A stretch of 55,083 bases of DNA, taken from NCBI GenBank assembly GCA_009777515.1, contig WRLR01000013.1, positions 1-55,083 of the forward strand. The letters are read 5' to 3'. Each line of letters begins with the position of its first letter. The stretch's first letter is position 1. This DNA is from Oscillospiraceae bacterium (GTDB lineage Bacteria > Bacillota > Clostridia > WRLR01). Below are positions 17,820 through 26,896 of the stretch, piece by piece. The notes beneath the pieces are model-generated. The model was given only the letters and a program-made list of their open reading frames with translations. It was not told where the DNA came from and made no database searches. The position numbers and the translations under genes are program-made.

Positions 17820-17910
17820 CAGCATTGCTATGGAATTGCTATGGCATTAGCATTTGTATTTGTATTAGCATTCGCATTATCGTTAGCATTTGAGTTAGCA
17901 TTACCAGGCC
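17820..17910. repeat. TTAGCATT-type short repeats between the set B permeases
   Basis: The words TTAGCATT, TCGCATTA and GCTATGGCA recur with 10-15 base spacing in the 128-base gap. Set A has only 12 bases here, so the gap appears to have grown by repeat expansion. Confidence 0.65.
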
Positions 17911-17936
17911 ATATTTTTTATTAATACGGTGGATAT

Positions 17937-18827
17937 ATGAAAAAAAAGCTGCATTATTCCCGAGGGGACACGATTTTTAGTATATTGCTTTACACTATAT
18001 CCGTGCTCATATTGATCATCGTTATTTATCCGCTGTGGTTCATTGTGATCGCATCTTTTAGCGATCCGTCCGCTGTAGGCACGGGCAAGGTCTGGTTGGT
18101 TCCAAGCCACTTCACTCTGCTGGGGTACCAAGAACTGATTAAGCGCTCAAACATATGGACGGGGTACCGCAATACGATACTGTATGTGGCCGTAGGGACA
18201 TTTATCGGGCTCAGCGTAAACATACCTGCGGCGTACGCGCTATCGCGGCGCGACTTGGTGGGCAGACGAATAATTACGCTATACTTCATTTTCACAATGT
18301 TCTTTAGCGGCGGGCTGATCCCGACATACCTAAATATCCAGGGTTTCAATTTATACAATACTTTTTGGGTCATGGTCCTGCCTTTTTCGGTGGCGGTATA
18401 CAATATAATCGTAGCGCGCACTTTTTACACCGCCAGCCTCCCCGACGGGATTTTAGACGCGGCGCAAATCGATGGTTGCAACAATCTGCGCTTCTTTTTC
18501 ACAATGGCGCTCCCGCTGTCAAAAGCGATAATTGCCGTCCTGGGCCTGTGGATGGCAGTCGGGCATTGGAATGCGTACTTCAACGCGCTGATTTATTTGA
18601 AAGACGAATCGCGGTACCCGCTGCAATTGATTTTGCGTTCCATACTCATCATAAACGACAACCTGACCATAGCGGGCAGCGACGAGGCAGCCATATTGGC
18701 TAGGAAGATTGCGGATCTGATCAAATATTCCTGCATCATCGTCTCCACCGTACCAATTATGATGCTGTATCCATTTGTGCAAAAATATTTCAATCAAGGC
18801 GTCATGATAGGCGCAATCAAGGAATAA
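17937..18827 (+). CDS. Sugar ABC transporter permease, LplC/YtcP type (set B)
   Basis: A 296-residue membrane protein with the marks of its family: IVIYPLWFIVIASFSDP, FIFTMFFSGGLIPTYL, EAA-loop equivalent LDAAQIDGCNNLRFF and the C-terminus QGVMIGAIKE. It pairs with the LplB protein at 16882. The last eight codons with the stop are copied three more times in the DNA that follows. Confidence 0.9.
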   Translation: MKKKLHYSRGDTIFSILLYTISVLILIIVIYPLWFIVIASFSDPSAVGTGKVWLVPSHFTLLGYQELIKRSNIWTGYRNTILYVAVGTFIGLSVNIPAAYALSRRDLVGRRIITLYFIFTMFFSGGLIPTYLNIQGFNLYNTFWVMVLPFSVAVYNIIVARTFYTASLPDGILDAAQIDGCNNLRFFFTMALPLSKAIIAVLGLWMAVGHWNAYFNALIYLKDESRYPLQLILRSILIINDNLTIAGSDEAAILARKIADLIKYSCIIVSTVPIMMLYPFVQKYFNQGVMIGAIKE

Positions 18828-18958
18828 TTCCGATAATCATGATAGGCGCAACCAAGGAATAATTTCAATAAACATTAATCATGATAGGCGCAGCCAAGGA
18901 GTAATTACATTAAACATTAAATCATTATAGGCGTAATCAAGATGCAATACTGGTAATT
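18804..18958. repeat. Four tandem copies of the 3' end of the permease gene
   Basis: The sequence encoding MIGAIKE-stop (from 18804) recurs at 18839 (MIGATKE-stop), 18881 (MIGAAKE-stop) and 18924 (IIGVIK, no stop). Unit lengths are 35, 42, 43 and about 35 bases. The first copy is the real gene end; the rest are intergenic. Confidence 0.9.
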
Positions 18959-18987
18959 AAAAAATATAAGGTTTGAAAGGAGCAAAA

Positions 18988-20727
18988 ATGAAAAAAACTG
19001 TACTTGCAACGCTTTGTTTTATCATGGCAATATCAATGCTGGCCGCTTGCGGCGGCGGGGGCGGCGGCGATGCGACCACGGCAGGCGCGGCTGCAACAAC
19101 CGCAGCGGGCGCTGCCGCGACCACCACAGCGGCAGCCGCGACGGAAGCTGCCACGACGGCGGCGGCCACCACGGCAGCGGCAACGGCGGCTGCCGCAGCC
19201 ACGACCGCAGGGGCGGCAACCGGCGGCGAACCGGACGACAATTTTAACGCCGAAGGCCTGCCCATCGTCAACACGCCCGTCACAATCGACGTGCTGGCCG
19301 TGCGCTACCTGTCGCATGGCGACGCGTTCAAAACAAATTCATGGTACACCCAGCTCGAACAGGACACGAACGTAATCATCGATTGGCAGATAGCATACGA
19401 TTCCGACTGGGCGGAGAAAAAATCCATAATGTTCGCCAGCGGGGACATCCCCAGCGTTATTTTTGGCGCCAACGGCTTTTCAGACACGGATATCCTCACC
19501 AACCTGGATTATTTTATCCCGCTAAACGATCTCATCGAGGACTACATGCCCAGGCTGAAGTCCGTGTTCGAGCAAGAGCCTGACATGAAAAAAATTATCA
19601 CCAACCTTGACGGGAAAATATACAGCCTGTCAAAACGCTTGCCCTACCGCCCCATAGTTTCATACCAGCCGTTCATCAACAAGGTCTGGCTGGATAACCT
19701 TGGCCTGGAAGTCCCCGACACCACCGAAGACTTGTTCGACGCGCTCATGGCCTTTAAAGAACAGGACGCGAACGGCAACGGGGACGCGAACGACGAAATC
19801 CCGTTTACGGGGTCGGCGGGCAACAGCTTCTTCGGGAACTTTAACCTATACAGTTTATTTGGCGCAAACGCAAACGGGGAAGGATTGACTATTATAGATG
19901 ACACGGCGATATTCGTTCCCATGACCGACGAATTTATGGAAGCGATAAAATATGCGCGCAGGATGTACGCCGAAGGCTTGATGGACAACGAATATTTCAC
20001 GCAGGACGGCAGCATGGCCAACGCGAAGAGGCAAAACCCGGATCTGTGCATCGTTGGGTTCGAATACGCCTGGACGCCCGACGCGACATTGGCCGGGCAT
20101 GCGGATGAATTCATCACGATCCCGCCCCCCGCAAGACCGGACGGGCAGCGTTTCAGCACGTCAATCCGCGAGAGCAATATCGGTCGGCGCGAATTGGAAA
20201 TCTCCATCTATTGCAAATATCCGGAAGTGGTCGCCCGCTGGGCCGACGAGTTTTATACATACGACGCCGCAGTCCAGAACTATTGGGGGCCTTTCGGCGT
20301 AGGCATGGAGAAGCTTGCCGACGGCACATATAGAATGCTGCCGCCGGACGAAGGCGAAAGCATCGACTACCGCTCCTGGGCGACCAGCAACAGGGACTTC
20401 GGGCCTAAATGGATGCCTGCCGACTATGATAATTTCGATCTGATAAAAACCAACGGCGACGGCTTAAAATGGGAAATCAACAAGATTGGCGAGCCATATT
20501 CCTACCCGACGTTCCCTCCGGTTATATACTCCGTGGAACAGGCCGATCAAATACAGTCGTACCGCACGGACATCAGGACATATGTCGGCACAACCACCGC
20601 TAAATGGATCACCGAAGGCGGCATAGAATCGGAGTGGGACGGCTACATTTCGCAGCTCAGGGCAATGGGTGTCGATGACTGGATGGCAATTCATCAGGAC
20701 GCATATGATAATTACATGAACTCATGA
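18988..20727 (+). CDS. Sugar-binding lipoprotein of importer set B
   Basis: A 579-residue extracellular solute-binding protein. The signal peptide ends in the lipobox LAAC, followed by a glycine run and an Ala/Thr stalk (about residues 20-75). The binding domain has VNTPVTIDVLAVRY and DTNVIIDWQIAYDSDWAEKK-like segments typical of LplA-like proteins. I place the start at 18988, where AAAGGAG is seven bases upstream, rather than at the in-frame TTG at 18973 that overlaps this site. It closes importer set B and the whole 8.7-20.7 kb locus. Confidence 0.9.
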   Translation: MKKTVLATLCFIMAISMLAACGGGGGGDATTAGAAATTAAGAAATTTAAAATEAATTAAATTAAATAAAAATTAGAATGGEPDDNFNAEGLPIVNTPVTIDVLAVRYLSHGDAFKTNSWYTQLEQDTNVIIDWQIAYDSDWAEKKSIMFASGDIPSVIFGANGFSDTDILTNLDYFIPLNDLIEDYMPRLKSVFEQEPDMKKIITNLDGKIYSLSKRLPYRPIVSYQPFINKVWLDNLGLEVPDTTEDLFDALMAFKEQDANGNGDANDEIPFTGSAGNSFFGNFNLYSLFGANANGEGLTIIDDTAIFVPMTDEFMEAIKYARRMYAEGLMDNEYFTQDGSMANAKRQNPDLCIVGFEYAWTPDATLAGHADEFITIPPPARPDGQRFSTSIRESNIGRRELEISIYCKYPEVVARWADEFYTYDAAVQNYWGPFGVGMEKLADGTYRMLPPDEGESIDYRSWATSNRDFGPKWMPADYDNFDLIKTNGDGLKWEINKIGEPYSYPTFPPVIYSVEQADQIQSYRTDIRTYVGTTTAKWITEGGIESEWDGYISQLRAMGVDDWMAIHQDAYDNYMNS

Positions 20728-20771
20728 TTTGTACCAGATAAACGAAAAAAAACAGTAAATTACAAAAGCCG

Positions 20772-20805
20772 CAGGGCCTCCCATTTAACAGATCGGGAGG
20801 CCCTG
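20772..20805 (+). terminator. Strong stem-loop after importer set B
   Basis: CAGGGCCTCCC (20772-20782) and GGGAGGCCCTG (20795-20805) form a perfect 11-bp stem. No T run follows directly, so the termination mode is uncertain; position and strength fit an operon end. Confidence 0.55.
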
Positions 20806-21051
20806 GTCGCGCTCAACACAGCGCGCAGCATGACGCTTTACGTATATTGGCATCTTTGAGCGCCCTATTGTCCCGCAGTGGATGATAAATGGAGTTTAAA
20901 TCAGACTGTATTGCTGTTCCGCCAAATTATCTTGGTTATGTAAATGGTCCATAATTATCCGCTAATTATAATTATATACAAATGTAATTATATATTCATT
21001 AATTATTTATTTAAGCTAACTAATATTAGTATTGCATTTGATATTTTCACA

Positions 21052-21060
21052 TGCTATAAT
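21052..21060 (+). promoter_or_regulatory. Extended -10 promoter of the candidate RNA gene
   Basis: TGCTATAAT is a perfect extended -10 element. The -35 position 17 bases upstream (TTGCAT) is weak, as is usual for extended -10 promoters. Transcription would start near 21066. Confidence 0.5.
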
Positions 21061-21065
21061 GCCCC

Positions 21066-21340
21066 GTAAGTGAGGTAAATAAATAGAGCCGCAGTGACCG
21101 TGAGGTGCTAGAACACCACCACGGCGAATGTAGGACACTGTAAACCCAAGCCTACAAACACGGAAACCCGCCACCACGACACTTTTAGTATACTTATTAT
21201 ACCAGTAATAATCAAGCAGACGTAAGGCAGACATCAGGCGCAGCCGTCGTGATGGTTGTATATTAGTGTCGCATAACGCCATATATGCTGATTTTGGCGC
21301 GTAGGCAAGGCATTCATGCCCCCTACGCGCTTTTTATTTT
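21066..21340 (+). ncRNA. Candidate structured non-coding RNA of about 270 nt
   Basis: The segment lies between an extended -10 promoter and a strong terminator and has no credible reading frame on the plus strand. Visible helices: CCGTG-a-GGTG (21098-21107) with CACC-ac-CACGG (21114-21124); TGTAGG (21129-21134) with CCTACA (21151-21156); a long-range stem between 21171-21180 and 21246-21255 with 9 of 10 pairs; and GTATA with TATAC near 21188-21202. I do not recognise it as tmRNA, RNase P, 6S or SRP RNA. It could also be an untranslated regulatory leader, but the next gene starts 200 bases beyond the terminator. Confidence 0.4.
21297..21340 (+). terminator. Rho-independent terminator
   Basis: GCGCGTAGG (21297-21305) pairs with CCTACGCGC (21322-21330), with an inner GGCAT/ATGCC helix, followed by TTTTTATTTT. 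It ends the candidate RNA. Confidence 0.85.
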
Positions 21341-21546
21341 GACCTCCCGCATACCCGGCGGGCGGGCATAACCCCCTTTTGCCGACGGCATTTTAATGAA
21401 TCCTTAGACAAATATTTATACTGAGGAGTAGGTTATTAAGAAAGGATTGAAATGTTTTTAAAATTTATAAAGCCGCCTTGAACAGTCTGTGTATAAATCA
21501 AAAAATAATTATTTGATCAATTAATTTTTTGAGGAGGCAAATCTAA

Positions 21547-24500
21547 GTGTATAACTATCAATTTATTAAACTCTTTGTAGTCTTTTATATTATTTCATGC
21601 ATATTTACCATTATACCGCAAAATGTCATTGCCAATGCAGCGAGCCAAGGCCTGTTCATAGATATCGAAGGTGGGGAATACTATGCGGACGCCGCAGATA
21701 TTTTAGCAAAACTACGTATTTTACAAGGTTACCCTGACGGCACTTTTGGTGCGAATAGAAATATAACTAGAGCTGAAATTACTGCTGTTGTTTTAAGGGC
21801 TTTAGGACTAGAAGATGAGGCTGGTCGATTGGCGGGAACGACGTCATATGATGACGTCGCGAGTAATCATTGGGCAAGCGGGTACATCAACGTAGCCACT
21901 GATCTAGGCATCATACAAGGAGACGGTGATGGTACGTTCCGCCCTGAAGACAATGTTAAGTATGAAGAAGCTATTAAAATGGTTGTAGAAACCGTAGGAT
22001 TAGGCGAAGACGCTCTCCAGTCGGGCGGCTGGCCTGACGGTTATATTGACGTAGCTAAGGAAAATGGCATTATTGATAATGTTCCAGGGGCTAAAGGCAA
22101 CACATCCGTTCGAGGCGATGTCGCACTCATGACATATCAGGCTCTATTGTCTCAGGTGACTGCGCCGACAGTATCATTGGCTGGGGGGGAGTACACATCC
22201 GAGCAAAAGGTCCGGCTTTTAACGACTGTAAGAAATTCAGTTATATACTACACATTGGACGGTTCTGTTCCTACAACACGCAGCTCAAGATATAGAAGCG
22301 AGCTGACATTGAAGGAAACGACTACCCTTAGCGCAATAGTCGTGAGACATGGGCTTTTGGCAAGCAGTGTACTCACAGCAAGGTACGTTATAAATATTCC
22401 ACCAGTTCTGCCTGCTCCTACCCCAGTTGTGAATATTGTCAGCACTGGCGGGGGCGGGGGCGGAGGTGGCGGGGGCGGCGGCGTATCGACACCGACACCA
22501 ACCCCTGGTGGTGGTGGCGGCGGATCGACACCGACACCGACGCCAACCCCTGGTGGTGGTACAGGACCGACAATCAATGTCCTTACGGAATTCCCATCGG
22601 GCAACACGCGCAGCAACTTCGTTGATATAACTTATACCGCTACACCAGGCATCGGCGCCAGCATTTCCGAGGTGTACTATAAAATTAACAATGGTATAGG
22701 AGAGTATATTTATTTAACAGGCGGCGGCGGGATAACCGCAAAAGGCACTCTGGGGACAGGCCGCGTCATGCTCCTACCTGGCGAAAACAGTATTGTGTTT
22801 ACAGCAAAAGACTCAAATGGCGATACGGGCAATTTTGATGTTATCAACCATCCATTTTATGATTTTGGATCGACTCCCGATTATGAAGTGGGCTTCATAG
22901 AGGCTCTGCCGAGCAATCCAGAATTGTTATTTGCGACCAATAGGATTGTCGTTTTTGCGAAAATAGGCGCCACGGACGCGCAGGTAGAGGAGGCTGTCGC
23001 AACAGCGGGAGGTGCAGTAATTGGCCAGATAAACATATTAGGCAAGTACATCGTTCAAGTCCCTGCTAGCAGTGCGCCTGAATTGACAGCTTTATGTGAA
23101 AGCCTTATGGTTGCGTACCCAAGCATATTTGATTCCGTTCTGCTTGATATAATCGAGGAAGTGGACGCCGGGTCCGGATCAATATTACACACAAACGATC
23201 CGTGGTGGGACACAAGCCAATGGGGGTTAGATGCCATTGACGCCCCGATAGCTTGGTCCGAATATAGCGAGTATCTACACGATATAAAAGTGGGAGTCGT
23301 TGATAATGGTTTCAAGTACTCCCATGAGGACATAGGCGTCCCCTCCAGCAACATATCCAACTTGGACCGCGCTGACCAAAATCACGGAACGCACGTAATG
23401 GGGACGATCGGGGCGATTCATAACAATAATAAAGGCCTGGCCGGGGTAATAGATGTTAGCCGTGGTTCTTTGTATGGTTTTGACGCTTTTGACATAGACG
23501 AGACGTTTTGGGGCATTACAATTGAACGCGGCGCCTACGCGTCGACGCAAAAAATACTCGAAGGCTTGGCTTGGAATGTAGCAAACGGGGCAAAAGTCAT
23601 TAATTTTAGCCTTGGATCAAGCGGCGCGACGGGGACATACGACGGATACACGATAGCCTTGAATAGGCTTCTTATGCAAGGGTACGATTTTATCGTTGTA
23701 CAAGCTGCCGGTAACAGCGCCGAGGATGCTAATATGGCCGGCGTGTTTGCGTATGTAAATGAACCTGATCTGCGAAAAAGAATAATCACCGTCGGAGCCT
23801 CTGATGTTAATGGAGATATGGCATATTTTTCCAACTATGGTCCTAGGGTTGATGTTGTTGCTCCCGGCGTCGGTATTTACAGCAGTTTCGCAAACAGTGA
23901 TTCCGCGTATAGCAGCATTTCAGGTACTTCCATGGCTGCGCCACATACAACCGGAGTTACCGCACTTGCATGGTCTGCCAATCCTGGCTTAACAGGTACG
24001 CAAGTAAAGGAGATTGTCATTGACTCGGCGAATCTCTTCGGGCGCAGGATCACTGATACAAGAAGCGGCCTTCCGGCTGAATCAAGGGATAGATCGTACG
24101 GCGAAATCAATGCAAAGGCGGCTGTTGAAATAGCAATTGGCGTCACCCATGAAAATGGTCGGCTCGCGGGACAGGTCGTAACCGCTATGGCCAACGGGTC
24201 AGACGGCCCTGCCATCGGCGGTGCATTGATCACTTTGCATTCCGGTTCAACTAGCCCTGCGATAAACTCTGTCACATCCGATGCCGAGGGCCACTATGTC
24301 ATGGAAAATATCATTGTTGGTGAATATTTTCTTGAGATAGCAGCCGAAGGCCACATCCCTGAAAGGTTCTTTATTAATATTGAAGCAGACCTGACGACGC
24401 ATATACACCGTTTAAGAGCGGTTCCGAGAAGTATTGAGGATGGAACAGTCAGCGGCAGCATTATAAATGCATTCTCCGGCGCTATGATCAATGACGAAAT

Positions 24501-25416
24501 AACGCTGATATTCCGCAGGGGTATTGATATAGGCGGCACGGGCAATATTGTTCAAACCATTGTAACGTCAAATGGGTATTATAGTGTCGAACTCCCGGCT
24601 GGTAATTATACTGTGACGGCGTCTGGCAACGGATACATAAATACAAGCGCTTATGTTTATTCATTTGGTGGTGCTTCATTGAGTAACCAAGACATAGTCA
24701 TATCACCTACGTTTGCAAGCGGAGGCGAGGGCGGCGTAAGAATTGTTTTAACATGGGGCGCGACGCCTTGGGATTTAGATTCTCATTTGCGCGGACCTAC
24801 TCCAGAGGGGTATGACTTCCATGTATATTATGCAAATATGAGCTATAGACACGACAATCAGGTTTATGCCAGCCTAGACGTTGATGATACAACCAGTTAT
24901 GGGCCTGAAACGATTACAATTAGCAATTTAGTTAATGGTAATTATAATTATTTTATACATGACTTTACAAACGGTTGGGTTACGAATAGCGAAGCCCTAC
25001 GAAATTCACAAGCGGTTGTTAGGATATATAGTGAGAACAATGAATTGCTCAGGACGTTTAACGTTCCAACGAGCGGAGGCGCAAGCATCGTATGGCATGT
25101 TTTTACTCTCTTAGTGTCGGACGGGCATTATACGATAGTGCCTGTTAACACTATGAATAATAATATAGTAAATACAAGCGATGTAGGATTTGATATTTTA
25201 ATGCTTGATGCCATGTTAGCAATTGAAATGGAAAATGATGAAATAATCCCTTCTGTAGTGATGGATGTTGAGGGCATGGCAGAAATATCTGATATATTTA
25301 AATCAAAAAATATTAAAGAATCAGATATCAATATTCCAACTGAATCCATCATCGAATTAGAGCCTAACATATTAAGTGAAATTGAGTTTGATGACATTAT
25401 TGATGAAGCAGCATAA
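21547..25416 (+). CDS. SLH-domain subtilisin-like (S8) cell-surface protease
   Basis: A 1289-residue exported protein. Residues 1-33 form a signal peptide. SLH modules occupy about 37-88, 98-150 and 160-200 and should bind secondary cell-wall polymer. A chitobiase/FN3-like domain (205-282) and a Gly/Pro/Thr linker (299-340) follow. The S8 domain holds Asp586 (VVDNG), His613 (NHGTHVMG) and Ser795 (GTSMAAP), so the triad is intact. Behind it lie two carboxypeptidase-regulatory-like domains and a YfaP-like domain (WDLDSHLRGP). The start codon is GTG with GAGGAGG nine bases upstream. Base composition is more AT-rich than in the sugar locus before it. It probably processes surface or environmental proteins. 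Confidence 0.88.
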   Translation: MYNYQFIKLFVVFYIISCIFTIIPQNVIANAASQGLFIDIEGGEYYADAADILAKLRILQGYPDGTFGANRNITRAEITAVVLRALGLEDEAGRLAGTTSYDDVASNHWASGYINVATDLGIIQGDGDGTFRPEDNVKYEEAIKMVVETVGLGEDALQSGGWPDGYIDVAKENGIIDNVPGAKGNTSVRGDVALMTYQALLSQVTAPTVSLAGGEYTSEQKVRLLTTVRNSVIYYTLDGSVPTTRSSRYRSELTLKETTTLSAIVVRHGLLASSVLTARYVINIPPVLPAPTPVVNIVSTGGGGGGGGGGGGVSTPTPTPGGGGGGSTPTPTPTPGGGTGPTINVLTEFPSGNTRSNFVDITYTATPGIGASISEVYYKINNGIGEYIYLTGGGGITAKGTLGTGRVMLLPGENSIVFTAKDSNGDTGNFDVINHPFYDFGSTPDYEVGFIEALPSNPELLFATNRIVVFAKIGATDAQVEEAVATAGGAVIGQINILGKYIVQVPASSAPELTALCESLMVAYPSIFDSVLLDIIEEVDAGSGSILHTNDPWWDTSQWGLDAIDAPIAWSEYSEYLHDIKVGVVDNGFKYSHEDIGVPSSNISNLDRADQNHGTHVMGTIGAIHNNNKGLAGVIDVSRGSLYGFDAFDIDETFWGITIERGAYASTQKILEGLAWNVANGAKVINFSLGSSGATGTYDGYTIALNRLLMQGYDFIVVQAAGNSAEDANMAGVFAYVNEPDLRKRIITVGASDVNGDMAYFSNYGPRVDVVAPGVGIYSSFANSDSAYSSISGTSMAAPHTTGVTALAWSANPGLTGTQVKEIVIDSANLFGRRITDTRSGLPAESRDRSYGEINAKAAVEIAIGVTHENGRLAGQVVTAMANGSDGPAIGGALITLHSGSTSPAINSVTSDAEGHYVMENIIVGEYFLEIAAEGHIPERFFINIEADLTTHIHRLRAVPRSIEDGTVSGSIINAFSGAMINDEITLIFRRGIDIGGTGNIVQTIVTSNGYYSVELPAGNYTVTASGNGYINTSAYVYSFGGASLSNQDIVISPTFASGGEGGVRIVLTWGATPWDLDSHLRGPTPEGYDFHVYYANMSYRHDNQVYASLDVDDTTSYGPETITISNLVNGNYNYFIHDFTNGWVTNSEALRNSQAVVRIYSENNELLRTFNVPTSGGASIVWHVFTLLVSDGHYTIVPVNTMNNNIVNTSDVGFDILMLDAMLAIEMENDEIIPSVVMDVEGMAEISDIFKSKNIKESDINIPTESIIELEPNILSEIEFDDIIDEAA

Positions 25417-25521
25417 AATGATAGTCTATATTAATATTAGGTCGTTGCTAGCAAATCTTATGTAAAATTTTATCTAGAACAACATCAATGTATTAATTAC
25501 TTAAATGAGTAATATAGGGCT

Positions 25522-25547
25522 GCAGTAGGTGATAAATCATCTACTGC
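25522..25547 (+). terminator. Hairpin after the protease gene
   Basis: GCAGTAGGTGAT (25522-25533) pairs with ATCATCTACTGC (25536-25547) with one wobble and a 2-base nominal loop. A T run is lacking, so it is a weak terminator candidate. Confidence 0.4.
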
Positions 25548-25602
25548 TCGCCTTATATATGCATTTAGGCGTCTGTCAACAGGGGTAGAAAGGCGTAGAA
25601 AA

Positions 25603-26853
25603 ATGTATAAAAAGATCCAATTATTACTGTCAATGAGTTTGTTATTTTTCATATGCATGCTTCCGTTGGCAAATGTGCATGCAATAAGCGACGAATGGGG
25701 CGTCGCGGTTCATTTGGGACATAATGGGGCAGGTGGCACGTCATTAAATTATATTACAATCAACGGTAGCAACTATCGGACTAAGATCATACTTGCGCAC
25801 GATGAAATCGACAACGCGGAGAACGTAAACTCCATGCTGGAAAGGGCAAGCTTAGAAGGTACGGTCGCCGCAGCTTTTGTCGGCACGTATTTTACCCCAT
25901 ACGATGGCTCGAACATAACCGAAGGTTTTTTATTGCAGGATGGGAAAGTTATAAATCCCAAATGGTTTGACAGCTATCTTGTTTTTACGAACGATAAAGA
26001 ATGGCGGATAATGGACAGGCATGAGATGGGGCGGTTGGGGTATGAAAACCTAATGACCGTAGTCGCGGCAGATCCTCGGATTATCCGCGATGGGCAAAAA
26101 AGCTTGGAGCAAAGCAATGGCATAACTTCAGAGGATATGACACGAACACACCAAAGGACATTGGTGGGGGTAAGGACGGATGGCTCACTGCTGATAGCGG
26201 AAGGGGCGACAAACTACGATAGGGCTGCAGATACATTGCTCGCTTTAGGCTGCGTTGATGCAATGGCGGTAGACGGAGGCGCGTCTTCTTTTTTATACGC
26301 TAATGGGAAGACCATACAGCAAGCCGGGCGCAACTTGAACAATATCGTCGTCGTATATGAAGACGCTCCTGAAAGCTCGCTTTCCTCACCAGGTGATTTC
26401 ACAGCGGCAGAACAATCTACAGCGTTGAACGCAATCCCGATTGCGTCGACGGTGTATATAAATGGTGAGGATATCGCCTTTAACGCGTATACCATCGAGG
26501 GCGCGAATTATTTTAAGATACGGGATTTGGCATATGCCATAAATCATACAAATAAACAATTCTCGGTGGGTTACGATGAATTGTCGCAGGCAATAACCCT
26601 TACAAGCGGCCAACCGTACGAACCAGACGGCTCCGAGATGGTTTTGGGGGATGGTTCGGCAAAGGTCGCGTCATTGAACGCAAATATCAATATTGCGATG
26701 GATAACACCTCCGTAGATATTATCGCGTATCTCATCGAAGGCAGCAACTATGTCAGATTGCGCGATATCATGCGCCTGCTCGATATTGGCGTCGGATACG
26801 ACGAAGTAACCCGAAATATAACTATCGACACGTCGCTGCAGTATATAGAATAA
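25603..26853 (+). CDS. Secreted phosphodiester glycosidase (NAGPA-like) with copper-amine-oxidase-N-like stalk domains
   Basis: A 416-residue protein with a signal peptide (residues 1-27, ending VHA). The first two thirds match the phosphodiester glycosidase family PF09992: GTYFTPYDGSNITEGFLLQDGK, TLVGVRTDGSLLIAEG and the signature AMAVDGGASSFLYANG. The C-terminal third holds two repeats of the type VYINGEDIAFNAYTIEGANYFKIRDLA and LIEGSNYVRLRDIM, which is the copper-amine-oxidase N-domain fold often used as a wall-associated module. It likely trims phosphodiester-linked sugars of cell-envelope polymers. It follows the SLH protease after 186 bases. Confidence 0.85.
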   Translation: MYKKIQLLLSMSLLFFICMLPLANVHAISDEWGVAVHLGHNGAGGTSLNYITINGSNYRTKIILAHDEIDNAENVNSMLERASLEGTVAAAFVGTYFTPYDGSNITEGFLLQDGKVINPKWFDSYLVFTNDKEWRIMDRHEMGRLGYENLMTVVAADPRIIRDGQKSLEQSNGITSEDMTRTHQRTLVGVRTDGSLLIAEGATNYDRAADTLLALGCVDAMAVDGGASSFLYANGKTIQQAGRNLNNIVVVYEDAPESSLSSPGDFTAAEQSTALNAIPIASTVYINGEDIAFNAYTIEGANYFKIRDLAYAINHTNKQFSVGYDELSQAITLTSGQPYEPDGSEMVLGDGSAKVASLNANINIAMDNTSVDIIAYLIEGSNYVRLRDIMRLLDIGVGYDEVTRNITIDTSLQYIE

Positions 26854-26866
26854 TTTTTTGATGAAT

Positions 26867-26890
26867 GCGGCACCACCACCGCGTTTTTTT
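26867..26890 (+). terminator. Weak terminator between convergent genes
   Basis: GCGG (26867-26870) and CCGC (26879-26882) form a short stem followed by G and seven T. Confidence 0.4.
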
Positions 26891-26896
26891 ATTATT

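Noticed and set aside
21016-21282. An 88-codon minus-strand frame in the gene-free region before the protease
   Set aside because: No ribosome binding site or family pattern; promoter and terminator point to a plus-strand RNA instead.
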